Positions 49,345-61,431 of a stretch of 64,000 bases of DNA are shown in pieces. Origin of the DNA: Eremophila alpestris peregrina. Its lineage: Eukaryota > Chordata > Aves > Passeriformes > Alaudidae. Location: positions 13,063,848 through 13,127,847 of the forward strand of contig WMCF01000016.1 of assembly GCA_009792885.1 (NCBI GenBank), read 5' to 3'. The number at the start of each line of letters is the position of its first letter. Within the stretch, counting starts at the first letter, position 1. The notes beneath the pieces are model-generated. The model was not told the DNA's origin, searched no databases, and saw nothing but the letters and a program-made list of their open reading frames with translations. The position numbers and the translations under genes were made by a program.

Positions 49345-52300
49345 GTAAGTCGGCTTAAACACTTACAGCCCTGGAAATGAAACTCACCACAAAGTTTTTG
49401 AAAGTGAATGGACTTTCTCCCTAGCAGGGCTGAAAGGGACCTAAGTCCAAAACATTCTGCAGCAAGTACATTTAAACCTTTTACAGAGGCTGCAGCAGGA
49501 AAAACAAACAAACAAAAAGCAAGTTCTGCTCTAGCCTGAGGAGCTCTTCCTCCTGCACTTCGCACAGGCCCCACAGCATTTGGTGATAACATGAAGGGTT
49601 AACGTCCTGACAAAGCCCCGTTGCTCTGCTACATTATGTATTGTCTATGCTGTGCACATCTCTGGGAGAGGCCCAAGTTTTATATCTGCCAAAGAGGATA
49701 TTCTTGTTTCTTCTTTGTCAACAGAGCTGAGTGTAAGCATTTCAGGCACAACGACCCTCTCCTTTTTGTTTCAGAATCAGTTTAGAAGAAGTGAGGTAGG
49801 GTAGTGCTCATGCAGAAGGAGCACTGAAAGAGGAGAGTGGAAGTGAAACAATATGACAAAAAGAATTGAAACTAACATTTTAGTCCATTGAAACTAGTGC
49901 TTTAATCCATTCAATCAAAATGCATGTGCTAGATTTATATTTAATCAAAGTGACTTGATTTTTGACCTCTGCACTTCAGAACTCAAAAGCACCAAGGTTT
50001 GTGAATCATCTACACAGTGACTGTCGCAGTCACTTGGCTCTTGTGGCCAGGACACTGCTGACTGACTTCACTCCCAGCTCTCTTTGCAAGGTAAAAATTC
50101 TCTCTGACGTTATCCTGCCAGTCCTGCTCCATTTGAAGTAAAACAACAAAATGCAAAGAAAGCAATAAAATAACATCTAACAGTATAGCTGAAAAGCATA
50201 TGGTGCAGAAGATTTAAAATACGCTACTTAAGTTACTTAAAAGGACCATTAGGTTTAGCTTTCTTGGTTGGCAGCTCAGCCTTCTGTCCCAGGCAGAGGG
50301 TGCCCTGTCCCGAGTCCCTCAGAGAAGTCTTTGCACACATGAGGCCGGATGGGGTTGCAATTGTAGATGCCCACGTGTTACATCAGCCTGATACTGTATT
50401 CAGAAATGTGTTACAACGACTCAAGGAGCCCTAGCCCCCGCTTTCAGAATTCTACTGCCTACCTCCAGCTAACCAGTGTGTGATTAGCTGTATCAGTATA
50501 TTGTAGCAGCAGAATTTCCCTGCTGAAATGTTCCTGCTCCCCTCAGTCTTGTAGGAGCACCAGCCACAAGCCCTGCTGAATAGTGGCTTCATAAATACAA
50601 ACTTTTTTTAAAAAAAGCTCCAGATTCTGAAGCTCTACTGCAACACAGGGAATGTATTTTATGTTGCTGTCATGTGCATTTCTGCTCACTGATTACTGAG
50701 GAACATTTTATTATATGCTCATAAAGAAGTCATGATACAGAGGGAACCCAGATAAAGACATGCAATAACATCCTGTAAGGTCCAAAAAGAGTTTTTTTGC
50801 TGGCAGTGAGTACAGAGCATCCCAGTAGGGCCACAATGTATAAACCTCCCTACTTCTACCTCTTTCCTTTTGACACAGACACTACAACATTTAGAGGAGT
50901 TGGCCATAAAACTATAGTTCCCCACTGGGACAGAGATTCTTTCTCAGATTATCAGGGCCCAGGCCCGTATTCCACTAACCCCCTCACCAACCTGTTGCTC
51001 CTACATCAATAAAGTCCTGTGGCCCATCAATTCTGCAGGTTAAACACAGATACTGCAAAACCATAACCCTCTTCATTACAACCAAAACAAATAAAAATCT
51101 CTCTACCTTTGCATCCTCCGCTGCATCACAAGAAGCTGGTAAACCTTTTTCTTCAAGAAAGAATCCTGTAATAGGCTTCACCTGCAAAAAATAAACAAAA
51201 CCCAACCCAGTCCCCATTTTCAGCTGAGAACAATTTTGAATTATCTGTGTGAAGAGAATCAGCTGTGTGTACTTTAGACTCAGACATATCCCCAGCAATT
51301 TTTTTTTCTTCTTTACAGAACAACCAGATCTCTGTGGCTGGTTGTTCATTCAGAAGTTTGGGGGTTTGTACAGCCCTGAACAAGTTTATTACAAGTTTTC
51401 CTAAGAAAAGTCAGAGAGTTATGCTTCTTCCCACCTGTTCCCCAAGAGTAAAGGAACATACTTTTGTGTATAGAATAGTAATTGCACACGGAAAAATTTT
51501 AACATTTAGCAGCAATTTGCTCCTACTTTTGTTACAGAGGACTCAACGTATTTCAGGAGAATGCTTGCTTATCTCTTTCAGCTGGGCTGTGCTGGAAGAG
51601 GTTGGGTGTAATGGACCCTGGATAAGCTGCTGTCTCTACAACACATGACAACAGCTTAGACAGAAGTCATGGGCCAGGCAGAAATATTATTTACAGCCCA
51701 AGGATACACCATTTCACTAATTGCTTAGACCAAAAGGAGTGGTTTCAGGGGAGAGAGCAGCAGAAACCCTTCAGGCTGGCCAGCAGGATCAGTACCTGTG
51801 ACACTCAGAAAATCTGGCACTGAGTCCCTGTGTCCAAAGCAGTGCAACACAGAGCTAAACCTGGGGTATTTCCAAGGCTCACAGGCTCCTCTGAAAGTAA
51901 AAAAAAAAACAAAACTTGACATTCCTACTCAGCCTAAGGATCTGGTGGTGTTGGATTGTGACTACTTGGACCACTCTTGCAGGATCTGGGGTTCAGTAGC
52001 TAGGGAGAAAGGCACAGGTGAGCAGGTTTTGCCTTTTCCTGTGTTAGGAAACACACCTGCAAATCCAGCAGTTTTCACTTTAGGGATAGCTGGAAATGAA
52101 TTTGTTACACATTTGTTTTGTGGAGACACTCTCTGGCAGAATGTGCATACTCATCATCTCCAGTGTGAACTGCCTTGTGGGATATCACTGTCAGACTTAC
52201 TGAGAAATTTTTGAAATTGTTGTTCTTAAATTCTTGCCTATTAGAGGTGGATAAAGAGAGAGTACAAGGAATGCAAAAGTTTCCACCTCTTATGGGTTTG

Positions 52301-52556
52301 GCAAATACTTGAAAATGTTCATCTGTCTCAGGAACCAGAAGTTAATCAAAATCAGAGTACATATAATATAGGATAGTACATTTGACTGCATTAAAGTAAT
52401 AACAAGACAGTAAATGTTTACTGGTTTATTGCCATTGTTGTTAACGTTTTAGGTAGTGAAAACGGGTAAAGTACACCATTGTCACCTGAAAATTACTGAC
52501 ATTTTAGAGGTAGTAATGCTTACATCTTAATTAGTATCTTTGTGGTTTTTTCCTAG
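49345..52556 (+). other. CHDH: Probable CHDH 5' intron
   Basis: Bounded by the donor GTAAGT at 49345 and the acceptor TTTTTCCTAG ending at 52556. It contains no recognised gene. A perfect 8-bp inverted repeat (AGTGACTG-TCG-CAGTCACT) lies at 50016-50034. A minus-strand open frame with exon-like borders lies at about 50984-51349. Confidence 0.5.
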
Positions 52557-52608
52557 GTAAACCACTGGATTTTTGTCAGAAATTCTGCAAAAGTGACTAT
52601 CAGTAAAG
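52557..52608 (+). other. CHDH: CHDH 5' untranslated part of the first coding exon
   Basis: It follows a strong polypyrimidine acceptor. An in-frame TGA at 52594-52596 rules out a start further upstream in this exon. The start codon has A at position -3. Confidence 0.75.
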
Positions 52609-53356
52609 ATGTCATATTTAGTGAAAGGATTTAAATGTCACGGTCCTGCGATGTGCAAAGCAGCAGGAAGCCTGTTTAAAGCACACACATTAAAGAACAC
52701 ATTAGGCATCACTGAACAACAATTCAGAATTTCACGTGCATCATCTCAGCTGAGCTCTGAAAAGGCAAACTCTTACAACTACATCATCGTGGGGGCCGGA
52801 TCAGCGGGCTGCGTGCTGGCCAACAGGCTGACAGAAGACCCGCAGAGCTCCGTGCTGCTCCTGGAGGCAGGTCCCAGGGACACGCTGCTGGGCAGCACCA
52901 GGCTCATGTGGAAGATCCACATGCCCGCCGCGCTGACCTACAACCTGTGCGACGAGAAATACAACTGGTACTACCACACCACGCCGCAGAGGCACATGGA
53001 GCAGCGGGTGATGTACTGGCCCCGGGGCAGGGTGTGGGGCGGCTCCTCCTCCCTCAATGCCATGGTCTACATCCGCGGGCACGCCGAGGACTACAACCGC
53101 TGGAGCAGGGAGGGGGCTCTGGGCTGGGACTACGAGCACTGCCTGCCCTACTTTAAGAAGGCGCAGACACACGAGCTGGGGCCGGATCGCTACAGGGGTG
53201 GGAATGGGCCCCTGCACGTGTCCAGAGGGAAGACAAACCATCCCCTGCACCGGGCGTTCCTGGCGGCGGCGCAGCAGGCGGGGTACCCCTTCACGGATGA
53301 CATGAACGGCTACCAGCAGGAAGGCTTCGGCTGGATGGACATGACCATACACCAAG
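52609..53356 (+). CDS. CHDH: CHDH coding exon 1
   Basis: Residues 1-249 plus one base of 250, donor GTAAGC. Holds the presequence, the FAD-binding motif and GMC signature 1. From about 52780 it is CpG-rich, unlike the flanking introns. Confidence 0.97.
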
Positions 53357-56300
53357 GTAAGCCTCAAAGGGGCCTCCAGTCATTTCTGTTTCTCACCCCG
53401 AAATAACTTTGAAATATGGACACATATTCTGCACTGAATGCCATTTGAGTGTTTAGGTTATTACCCAGCTCTGTATTTAGCACTCTGTATTTACATACTA
53501 TTAATTTCTCAGCAGCTTGCCATCAGTGTATTGTGTATTTCTTTGAGCCTGATATTTCTAAATCTAAAAGATTTTAGCTTGCTAACTCGTTCCCAAGGGA
53601 AGAAATTCTCTGGAAAGCTGTTCCCCCAAAACAATTTCATCAAAACAGCTTTCTTTCTCAAAACAATTTTCCACCAGGTAGCATTTTGTTATTTCTCTGG
53701 TTTTACCAATGGGATTAGAGAGGTGTCATTCCTATTCACCAATCATGTTAAAAATGGAGTGTAATTATAAAACAAAGCCTTCTTGGGGTTTTTTTTGCCT
53801 TCTGAAAACTGGAGTCTTCATCTTTTATTCTATGTCCAACAACAACATATTTCACTGCAAGTTGCATTGGTAGGAAAGTCCTGACTCACAGTTAAATTAT
53901 GTCATTGTGAAATCTGTTAAGATAATATCTTTAATTATTATATCGAATCACATTTGCTTTGAACTCTATAAACTCTATGAAGACTTTCCCTCTGTAGGCA
54001 TCCTGGTGGTTATTGGCCAAAATCTGAAGCATACTGAGCATGACTATTTTGATGTTTAATGTAAATATACATTGTAGGTCAAAGATGGAGCACAGCTAGT
54101 GCTTATCTTCGCCCAGCCATATCACGCCCAAATTTCTCAGTTGCAGAGAAGACACTTGTAACAAAAATCTTGTTCCAAGGAACAAAATGCATTGGTGTTG
54201 AGTATGTGAAAAATGGGCAGAGGAAAAAGGTAAGAGATTTTCAATTTCCAGTATGAAAGGTATGAATCAAAGCTAAATTACATATTTTGTTAAAACTTCT
54301 ATTAAAAATGGCACTTTTCTGTGCAAAATGTTCATATTTTTTAGAGGTTTTGTTGTTTCTTACAGTATATGATTCCTTGTCAGTTATTTTACAGAAGATG
54401 ATATTCCAGTTGTATTGATTTAGAGATTAAATTCATCATCACATCTGCATCTCCCAGTGCAGAGGGCTCAAGCCATAACTTGATGTTACACAGAGTTGTG
54501 TAAGAATATGACTGGAGCCTCTGGTGCAACAGCACTGACCAGAGTTAATGGGGATGTTTCTGAAAAACAACTCAGGCAGAGGAAAGACTGTAAGAGCCAG
54601 ATACTGAAACCTGAATGGCTCGAGGGATAAATGATAAATCTTGCCTTATGGAATGAATATTTCCCAGTTTCAGTCCAACTTCTGCTGAAAATGAGATTGT
54701 GTGTGGAAGGAAGCTTGAATTGTCATCACAAAACTCTGGATAATTGGTTCATTTTGCAGCTCTTTCAATCCATTGACTTCTGTAAGACCTAAACCATCCT
54801 CACTTGCCTTAACAGCTGATTATGGACTAGGATATTGCCTGAAAGGGGCTTGTATGCTACTAAACTAAGATATTTAGTCACAAACAATTAGAAAACAATT
54901 ACAAAGTGCATTAATAATATCCTAGGGAGAGCTGAGTACAAATCTTGGTGGTTTGAGTTCAGTAAGCCTTGTAAAACTCATGCAAGTTCTGTGACTGAGC
55001 ACCCACCAGAAGTTAAAATGCAATATAAATAATCTGTTCTTTGATTCTCTAAAGCACAGATCAAATCTGCTTCTTTCTAAGTGGATTGCAAATGATAATC
55101 ATTTTACCAATATGAAACAAAAGTTGCAGAACCTTTAACTGATTTCACAAGCTATTAAATTTCTGTGAAAACAGTACCTCTAATTGCTGTCCTTGTGCCA
55201 TTATCAAGATCCAGTTTGTTGAAGTCTTGGAAACCCAATTACACATGATCAAAGATTTTCTGAACACTGGACCATTTAATTGTGAAATTCTTCAATTGCC
55301 ATGAATTTTCATACATATTTATATGTCTGAATTCTCCATAGTGAATAATGCATATTTCTATCATGTATTGTACAAAATAACACCTTCAAAGTATTTCCTT
55401 TCCTTCTCTCCCCTTCCCCCCTCCACCAGCAACAAAACTGCAGGATTAGTCTGCTTTTACTTTCTGGAAAATTTTATACCTGTCAGGATGGAAGAACTAA
55501 TAATTTTATTGCATTATGAACACCAAGATGGAGCAATTGACTCCATTAAAGTGTTTTTGTTTTTACAGTCTATTTTAGATAGAATCTCTTTTACGTCAGT
55601 CATCAGCAAAGTGAAAAGATCACCAAAAACCTGATTTAAAAATTATTCAAAACCTATTCACCAGCCAGTGACTTGTTATTTGTCTAACTCTGAAGTCCTG
55701 GAGATCTCCCAGGACTCCAGTAAGCCTCTGACAAATGCAGGAAAGGTAGACTGAACATTCCTGGAGTTTTTAAGTTCAGAATCAAGCAGAAGAATATATT
55801 TATATTTTATATTTCATATGAAGAATGAAAAATTTTTAATGTATTATAGACTAACCCTAACAAAAGTGTATCAAAGTCACTTTTTCCTCTTAGCACATTA
55901 GCTGTGACATTATGAAAAACTTTCTGTGGGCCAGGAATAACTACAGTGCTGATTTTGCAGTGGGTTTAGACTGAGCAAGCATCATTTGAATGCTGCTCTG
56001 CACAAACTGGTACCAGTTCTGTGTGTACCACAGAAAATGCAAATAAGTTAAATAAGTTTGTATAACATGCAAAATACAGCTCTAAGTATTGATTCAGCAG
56101 GCTCTGACATGGTGTTTATTAGTCTTAACATAGTAATGATTGCCCAGAGCAAATAACAAATAAAAGACAGCAGCACTGGCCATCTGTTGGCCATATTGGA
56201 TAAAAAGTGTGAAAGTGCATTTTTTTATTATTTCACTTGGATGTTACTGTAGCAACAATTTCATTTGCCATCATTCTGTATGGCTGAGGTGTCATTCAAA

Positions 56301-59300
56301 AAGCCAGGATTACAGGTTAATATTCATTCCATGCTAATCTGTTAAAATTCTGATTCAAAGGCAGAGGAATAATTCAGCAGCCTGTACCACGACCAGCTCA
56401 GGGCTCAGACCAAACCATTTGATGAAAAGACTGCCAGCAAAAGAAAATTCAATCTATGGCTGCAGTCAATTTTATCACTAGTGCTTTAGTGGATGGGGCT
56501 TTTGAGGACTACCACAAGCCAAGAAATCAAAGTTTAGCCTTGGCTGAATTAAAAAAAAATAATCTCTTGAGAATTTTTGAGCTACCATGTCTATGAATTC
56601 CAAATCTTCCTTAGGAATTTGAGTTTTAATTCATAAATGGCAGGGAAGCTTAGCTGCCTGATCCCAGTGCCACAGGTGCTCTTCCCTGGCAAGCAGGAGA
56701 GGAGCTGGGCTCAATGTTCCTGTGCCACACAGTCTGAATGGATTGTAAAGATGGGAATAAATACAGGAATGATCAAAGTAAAAGCTTGATTGGTTCTCTC
56801 TGTGGAAAATTCTGACAGGACAGGAGTACATTTAAATGAGGAAAATGTGAGGGAAGGGTGTCTAATCTGGATCAGAACATCATATTCAAAGAGCAGTTCC
56901 TGATGCTGTTTGCATTCAGTTTAGGCTTAATAATCTTAGGGCTTTTGTGCTCATTTCCTTTTAGGTTTTTGCCAATAAGGAAGTTATTTTGAGTGGAGGT
57001 GCCATAAATTCTCCCCAGCTGCTTATGTTGTCTGGAATTGGAAATGCAGATGATCTAAAAAAACTGGGGATCCCTGTTGTTTGCCATCTTCCTGGTAATT
57101 TTTTTTTTTTCTTTCTTCTTTCATCTTCCTATGGATGCAACTGAGTGACCATTAAATTAAATTAATCATAAAATTGAGTTTTCTTTATGTCAGGTTATGA
57201 AACATGTTGAGAACATGTTTGTTACAAATAAGTGGAAAGATGTATTGATTTGATACAAACCAGTGGAAACACGCATTGATTTTAGAACTAAGCAACAAAC
57301 TCCTACTCTTTCTTCACCACATTTGACAGTGAAAAATGCCTTTCTGAAGGCATATTTTTATAGCTAAGCAGCACATTTGTCATTAAGAGCTGTGATTTAG
57401 TTTTGATCCACAACAGATTGTATAAACTCCCACTGTCATAAATATTCAAATACAGAAGAAACAACACGAATTTTCCCTAAAGCTAAGGAAGTAAACATTT
57501 AGAAGTAAGTATTTAAAAGCCATATCTGGAAATTTTAGAACAACTGATATGTCTGCCATTTAAGTTTCTATTTTCATTCTAGTTGTGCTATGTTTATGTA
57601 AAACCATATTCTGACATGAGCAAAAGGCTGATGTGATCATGGCCTTGGTCTGTGTCACCACCTGGGAGAGGCTGGGTTAGTTCCCACTTTAGACATTCTC
57701 TGCCTGAACCATGGTGGGTAATTGCTCTGTGTGAAATAACTTTTTTTCCCCTCTCACTTTCTTATCCCTCCCCCCTCTCTACCTCTGCAGGAGTAGGCCA
57801 GAACCTCCAGGATCATTTAGAAGTGTATGTCCAGCAAAAGTGCACCCAACCTATTACTCTCTATAGTGCACAAAAGCCACTGAACATGCTGAGGATTGGT
57901 CTGGAATGGCTTTGGAAATTTACAGGTATGAAGCAAAGTATGCAATCATTCTGCCACTGACTGATTTAGAACTATGACAGCCTTTTATCCCTGAGTTTTA
58001 TAGTCTGGGAGCCTTAATATGTAATCTTTTTCATGCTCTGGAAAATTACTGGAACTTGCACATGGATTTGAACTATTTCTTCTATACCAGAGTATTTTGA
58101 AGTTTTTATATCTCAGGTAATGAAGGAGGTTATTATAGACCACTTTTAACATTCCTATATCTCATGCAAAAGAAAAATTCTACGTTTAAAAATCCGTGCT
58201 ACTAAGAAAAGCTATTGCAAAAAAGATGGAGAAAATATTCTACTTTAAATCAATGTGATGTCAATAAAAACATATTGTTGAACTGACTTAAGTTTTCTGT
58301 ATAATTATCTCAAAAGAATGTGTGTGTTCCAATGATCAGAATCATTTTGGCCTGCAAGTAAATGTGAATTGACTTGCCTTAAAATGACACATGCATTTCA
58401 CAGTACCTCAGTCATAAATTGTACCTTGAAAAGAATCTGTAAATGTAGTCCTTGATGTCAGTTGAATAGCTTGGCCAAAGTTGAGCTCTACATCACTTGC
58501 TGAATTATGTTATTATTTGGCAACTTCTTCTGGGTACATGTGTCTTTTTATCATGCAAATAAATATTGAGGGCTAACTAACAGTTTTAAAGAGAAATGAA
58601 AACAATATAAGGCACATTGCAGGGCTTTCATCTTTCCCTCCAGGCACTGTGGATGGCTCTGCCCATTCCCTGTGACTGATGGGATAACTGGAGTGCATGT
58701 CAGTGCAGGAATATCACCATGTGCAGCCAGTTCCCTCCACACCTGCTAGGATCCAAATCTGCCCCTGGAGGCAGACCCTTGGCCTGGCAGTGACAGTGAG
58801 ATAACTGTAACGTCCCACTCTCAGATCAGTGGGATTTCCAAAGTTGTGCATATTTACTTTATTTAGGAATTAAAAAGCAGATGAAAGTGATGCACACTGC
58901 CTAAACTATGAGCCATCCATAATGGAATTGCATTCCTGGACATAAATTATTCACAGCAGTGCAACTAAGGGTTAAAAACAAGTGGATTGTTGCTCTTCTG
59001 AGCTATTTAATGGCATCTTCTCTCTGCTTTACACTCCCCAGGTGAGGGAGCCACTGCCCACCTGGAGTCTGGTGGTTTCATCCGAAGTGAGCCCGGGGTT
59101 CCTCACCCTGACATTCAGTTCCACTTCCTCCCATCCCAGGTGATTGACCATGGCCGGGTCCCCTCCACAATGGAGGCTTACCAGGTGGGTTAAAGAGAAT
59201 CTTCCAGGAAGGATTTGTAGACACTGGCCAAGGAGGTTTGTGCTCCTTTATAAATATTGATAATTTGGCTAAACACTGAAAAATACTTTGTTCAGTATAA

Positions 59301-61154
59301 TATGAAATAGACTGCTCAACCTCCTTCACTGGGGAGAAAACACAGCCTTGTTATTTGATATTGCCACCAGAATAATGTTAGTTTTTATCTCTGGGAAAGA
59401 AGGCAGGAATTGAATTAAGTATTCACTCTACTGAAGTGCCCTAGTGCTGTGGGTTAGGACACAATTTTGCAGTGGAACAAGGTGTTCCACTCATTTGTTC
59501 ACTGGCACGAATCCAAGCCCCTTTTCAGACTATCATCTTGATCCAAAACTCTGAATGCTAATTCTGGGGAACTGTCATTGAATATAGATGTTTTTCCTTG
59601 CTGATCTCTTTCCTTCAGAGACATAATAATTGGTCCAGTTGCTGTTTGCATTGGAGTGCTCTGATATTACTAAATTGGAATGGTTGTGTTTTAAATGAAA
59701 AGGACAGCTGTGAGTTGATGTGACAGGCATATTTCCTCCCTGCAATGGAATTAGATATTTACAAAAGAAATTCTATAAAATGGAAAAATATTCAATGGTA
59801 TTTTCCATCTCTGGTTAATGTTTATATTTGCTGAATTTGTAAAGTCTGTCTAAATTGAAAAAAAAAACAAAAAAAAAACCAAAAAAAAACAAAACAAAAC
59901 AAAAAAAACCAAAAAAAACCCCACAAAAAACCCCCAAAAACAACAACACAAAAAAACCCAAAACCACACAACCCCTCACAAAGCCCTGCTGAATTTGGAA
60001 GTAGATCTGGTGGGATTGTGTCATGAGTACAGTGTGGGTGTTGCAGGTCCACGTGGGACCCATGAGGAGCACAAGTGTGGGCTGGCTGAAGCTGAAGAGT
60101 CCAGACCCAAATGACCACCCCATCATTGAGCCCAACTACCTGTCAACAGGTAAATGCAGCCTCTGCTTGCCCTGATGTCAGCTTATTTCCCATCTGCTTC
60201 AGTAGCTGATTTTTGTGCCTGCTGAACAGCAGTTCAGAAGTGCTGCTTGGTACATTGTTACTTGTTTCTCATTTATAAAAGTCAACTAGTAGTAAAAGAG
60301 GTGACTGTGCAAAGCACTGTGTAAATTAGACAGAATTCCCAGCTGGGGATGAAGTCAGAATTCTCAGTATCTGCTGTGTCTTGCTGTTTGTTCCATCACC
60401 ACCTCTGCTTGTGAAGGAATTAATTTCTTTTGCTTCTTTGTGCTGAGACTATTCTGCTTTTCCTAGATGGTGGGTACAGCAAGATAAAGTGCAATTCCTC
60501 ACAGCTCACATCTTCCCTTTTGGGGTTGTGCAATAGAAGTGACAGTTTTGTTCACAGTGAATGTAAATATCTGTGACTTTGAAAAATATTCTGCTTTATT
60601 ATGGCTTTCAGAAAGAAGTGAGAGACTTTCCTTCCAGCCTTCTTTTCTGCAATGCTGCTTTTTTCTAGTTTGCATTCTGTATAAACCAGTAAATTAAATG
60701 AGCAGTTACAATTTTCATGTTTTCTCTCTACACAGAAAGAGACATTTGGGAGTTCCGCCAGTGTGTCAAACTGACCAGAGAGATCTTTGCTCAGAAAGCT
60801 TTTGAAAAATTTCGTGGGCCTGAAATTCAACCAGGAAATCATGTTCAGTCTGACAAAGAAATAGATGCTTTCATAAGGCAGAAGGCTGACAGTGCTTATC
60901 ACCCTTCCTGCACCTGCAAAATGGGCCAGCCCTCAGACAGCTCTGCTGTGGTGGATCCCCAAACAAAAGTGATTGGTGTTGAGAACTTGAGAGTAGTTGA
61001 TGCTTCAATAATGCCCAGTGTTGTCACTGGAAACCTGAATGCCCCAACTATCATGATAGCAGAGAAAGCTGCAGATATAATTAAGGGCCTCCCATCACTT
61101 CAGGAGAAAGATGTTCCTGTATATAAGCCCAAGACCTTGGAGACACAGAGATGA
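52609..61154 (+). CDS. CHDH: Choline dehydrogenase, mitochondrial (CHDH), 7 coding exons
   Basis: An FAD-dependent GMC oxidoreductase of the mitochondrial inner membrane. It oxidises choline to betaine aldehyde, passing electrons to the respiratory chain, as the first step to betaine and methyl-group supply. Seven exons join in frame to 609 residues (human 594). Visible: a basic presequence (1-50, many Lys, one acidic residue up to Leu48); Rossmann FAD motif VGAGSAG (61-67); GMC signature 1, GRVWGGSSSLNAMVY (140-154); signature 2, GGAINSPQLLMLSGIG (311-326); and the active-site pair His526 (in SAYHPSCTCKMG) and Asn572 (in GNLNAPT). The C-terminus DVPVYKPKTLETQR matches mammals. All introns are GT-AG. 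The 15 extra residues are all in the presequence. The first coding exon is much more GC-rich than the others. Confidence 0.98.
54078..54229 (+). CDS. CHDH: CHDH coding exon 2
   Basis: Residues 250-300, acceptor TTGTAG, donor GTAAGA. Encodes GQRWSTASAYLRPAISRPNF and GVEYVKNGQRKK. Confidence 0.97.
56965..57094 (+). CDS. CHDH: CHDH coding exon 3
   Basis: Residues 301-343 plus one base, acceptor TTTTAG, donor GTAATT. Carries GMC signature 2 and NADDLKKLGIPVVCHLP. Confidence 0.97.
57791..57925 (+). CDS. CHDH: CHDH coding exon 4
   Basis: Residues 344-388 (last codon split), acceptor CTGCAG, donor GTATGA. Encodes GVGQNLQDHLEVYVQQKCTQ and GLEWLWKFT. Confidence 0.97.
59042..59184 (+). CDS. CHDH: CHDH coding exon 5
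   Basis: Residues 389-436, acceptor CCCCAG, donor GTGGGT. Encodes GATAHLESGGFIRSEPG and PDIQFHFLPSQVIDHGRVPS. Confidence 0.97.
59858..59980. repeat. A/C-rich low-complexity tract in CHDH intron 5
   Basis: Runs of A separated by C or CC, grading into CA-rich sequence. The overlapping minus-strand frames rich in Phe, Gly and Val are artefacts of this composition. Confidence 0.9.
60047..60149 (+). CDS. CHDH: CHDH coding exon 6
   Basis: Residues 437-470 plus one base, acceptor TTGCAG, donor GTAAAT. Encodes VHVGPMRSTSVGWLKLKSPD and PIIEPNYLST. Confidence 0.97.
60736..61154 (+). CDS. CHDH: CHDH coding exon 7 with stop
   Basis: Residues 471-609 and TGA, acceptor CTACACAG. Contains both catalytic residues (His526, Asn572) and the IMIAEKAADIIKG helix. 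Confidence 0.97.
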
Positions 61155-61265
61155 ATTAATATTCTTATCTTTTCATATCATTTGCTATTTAGGCTTTCAT
61201 CAGCAGGTTGGTATCTCACACTGAACATGCCAACATGATAAATATCATGCAAAACAACATATCCT

Positions 61266-61271
61266 ATTAAA
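61266..61271 (+). other. CHDH: Possible CHDH polyadenylation signal
   Basis: ATTAAA about 110 bases after the stop. The CHDH 3' UTR is long in other vertebrates, so this may not be the main site. Confidence 0.3.
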
Positions 61272-61348
61272 ATAACTATTAATCTGAATAATGTTTTGGT
61301 ATTAGACTACCTACTGTGTTTTAATCAGCTGGATTAAGTTGCATATTT

Positions 61349-61431
61349 TAGAATCATAGAAAATGTTGAAGGAACCAATCAGGATCATTGAGTCCAACTC
61401 CTGGCCCTGTGCAGGACAATCCAACAATCAC
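61349..61431 (-). mobile_element. CR1 LINE 3'-end fragment
   Basis: Contains AGAATCATAGAA followed by GATCATTGAGTCCAACTCCT, the inverted form of the conserved CR1 3' region found throughout bird and reptile genomes. It is short and diverged, with no open frame. The orientation, with the ATTCTATG-type end on the minus strand, gives the strand. Confidence 0.8.

Larger units (their letters stand above)
48000..49380. promoter_or_regulatory. CHDH: CpG island, probable CHDH promoter (maybe bidirectional)
   Basis: A GC- and CpG-rich block about 3.2 kb before the first CHDH coding exon. It ends in a perfect plus-strand donor (GAG|GTAAGT at 49345) that could splice to the acceptor at 52556. In mammals CHDH and IL17RB share a head-to-head promoter, so a bidirectional island is expected here. 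No TATA box was found. Confidence 0.6.

Noticed and set aside
48327..49380. Several long open frames of about 150-316 codons on both strands around the 160-base gap
   Set aside because: They exist because N bases hide stops and the minisatellite is stop-free. They overlap one another in several frames and on both strands.
50719..50925. Cys-rich minus-strand frame (KCCSVCVKRKE, CTHC) as a possible IL17RB ectodomain exon
   Set aside because: A loose GNYS-type resemblance only. The cysteine pattern and the surrounding residues do not follow the receptor family and the exon borders are unconvincing.
52801..53367. A 188-codon minus-strand open frame in CHDH
   Set aside because: Mirror of the GC-rich CHDH coding exon, whose plus strand matches choline dehydrogenase from end to end.
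59815..60135. Phe/Gly/Val-rich minus-strand frames of about 100 codons
   Set aside because: Products of the A/C-rich low-complexity tract in a CHDH intron.
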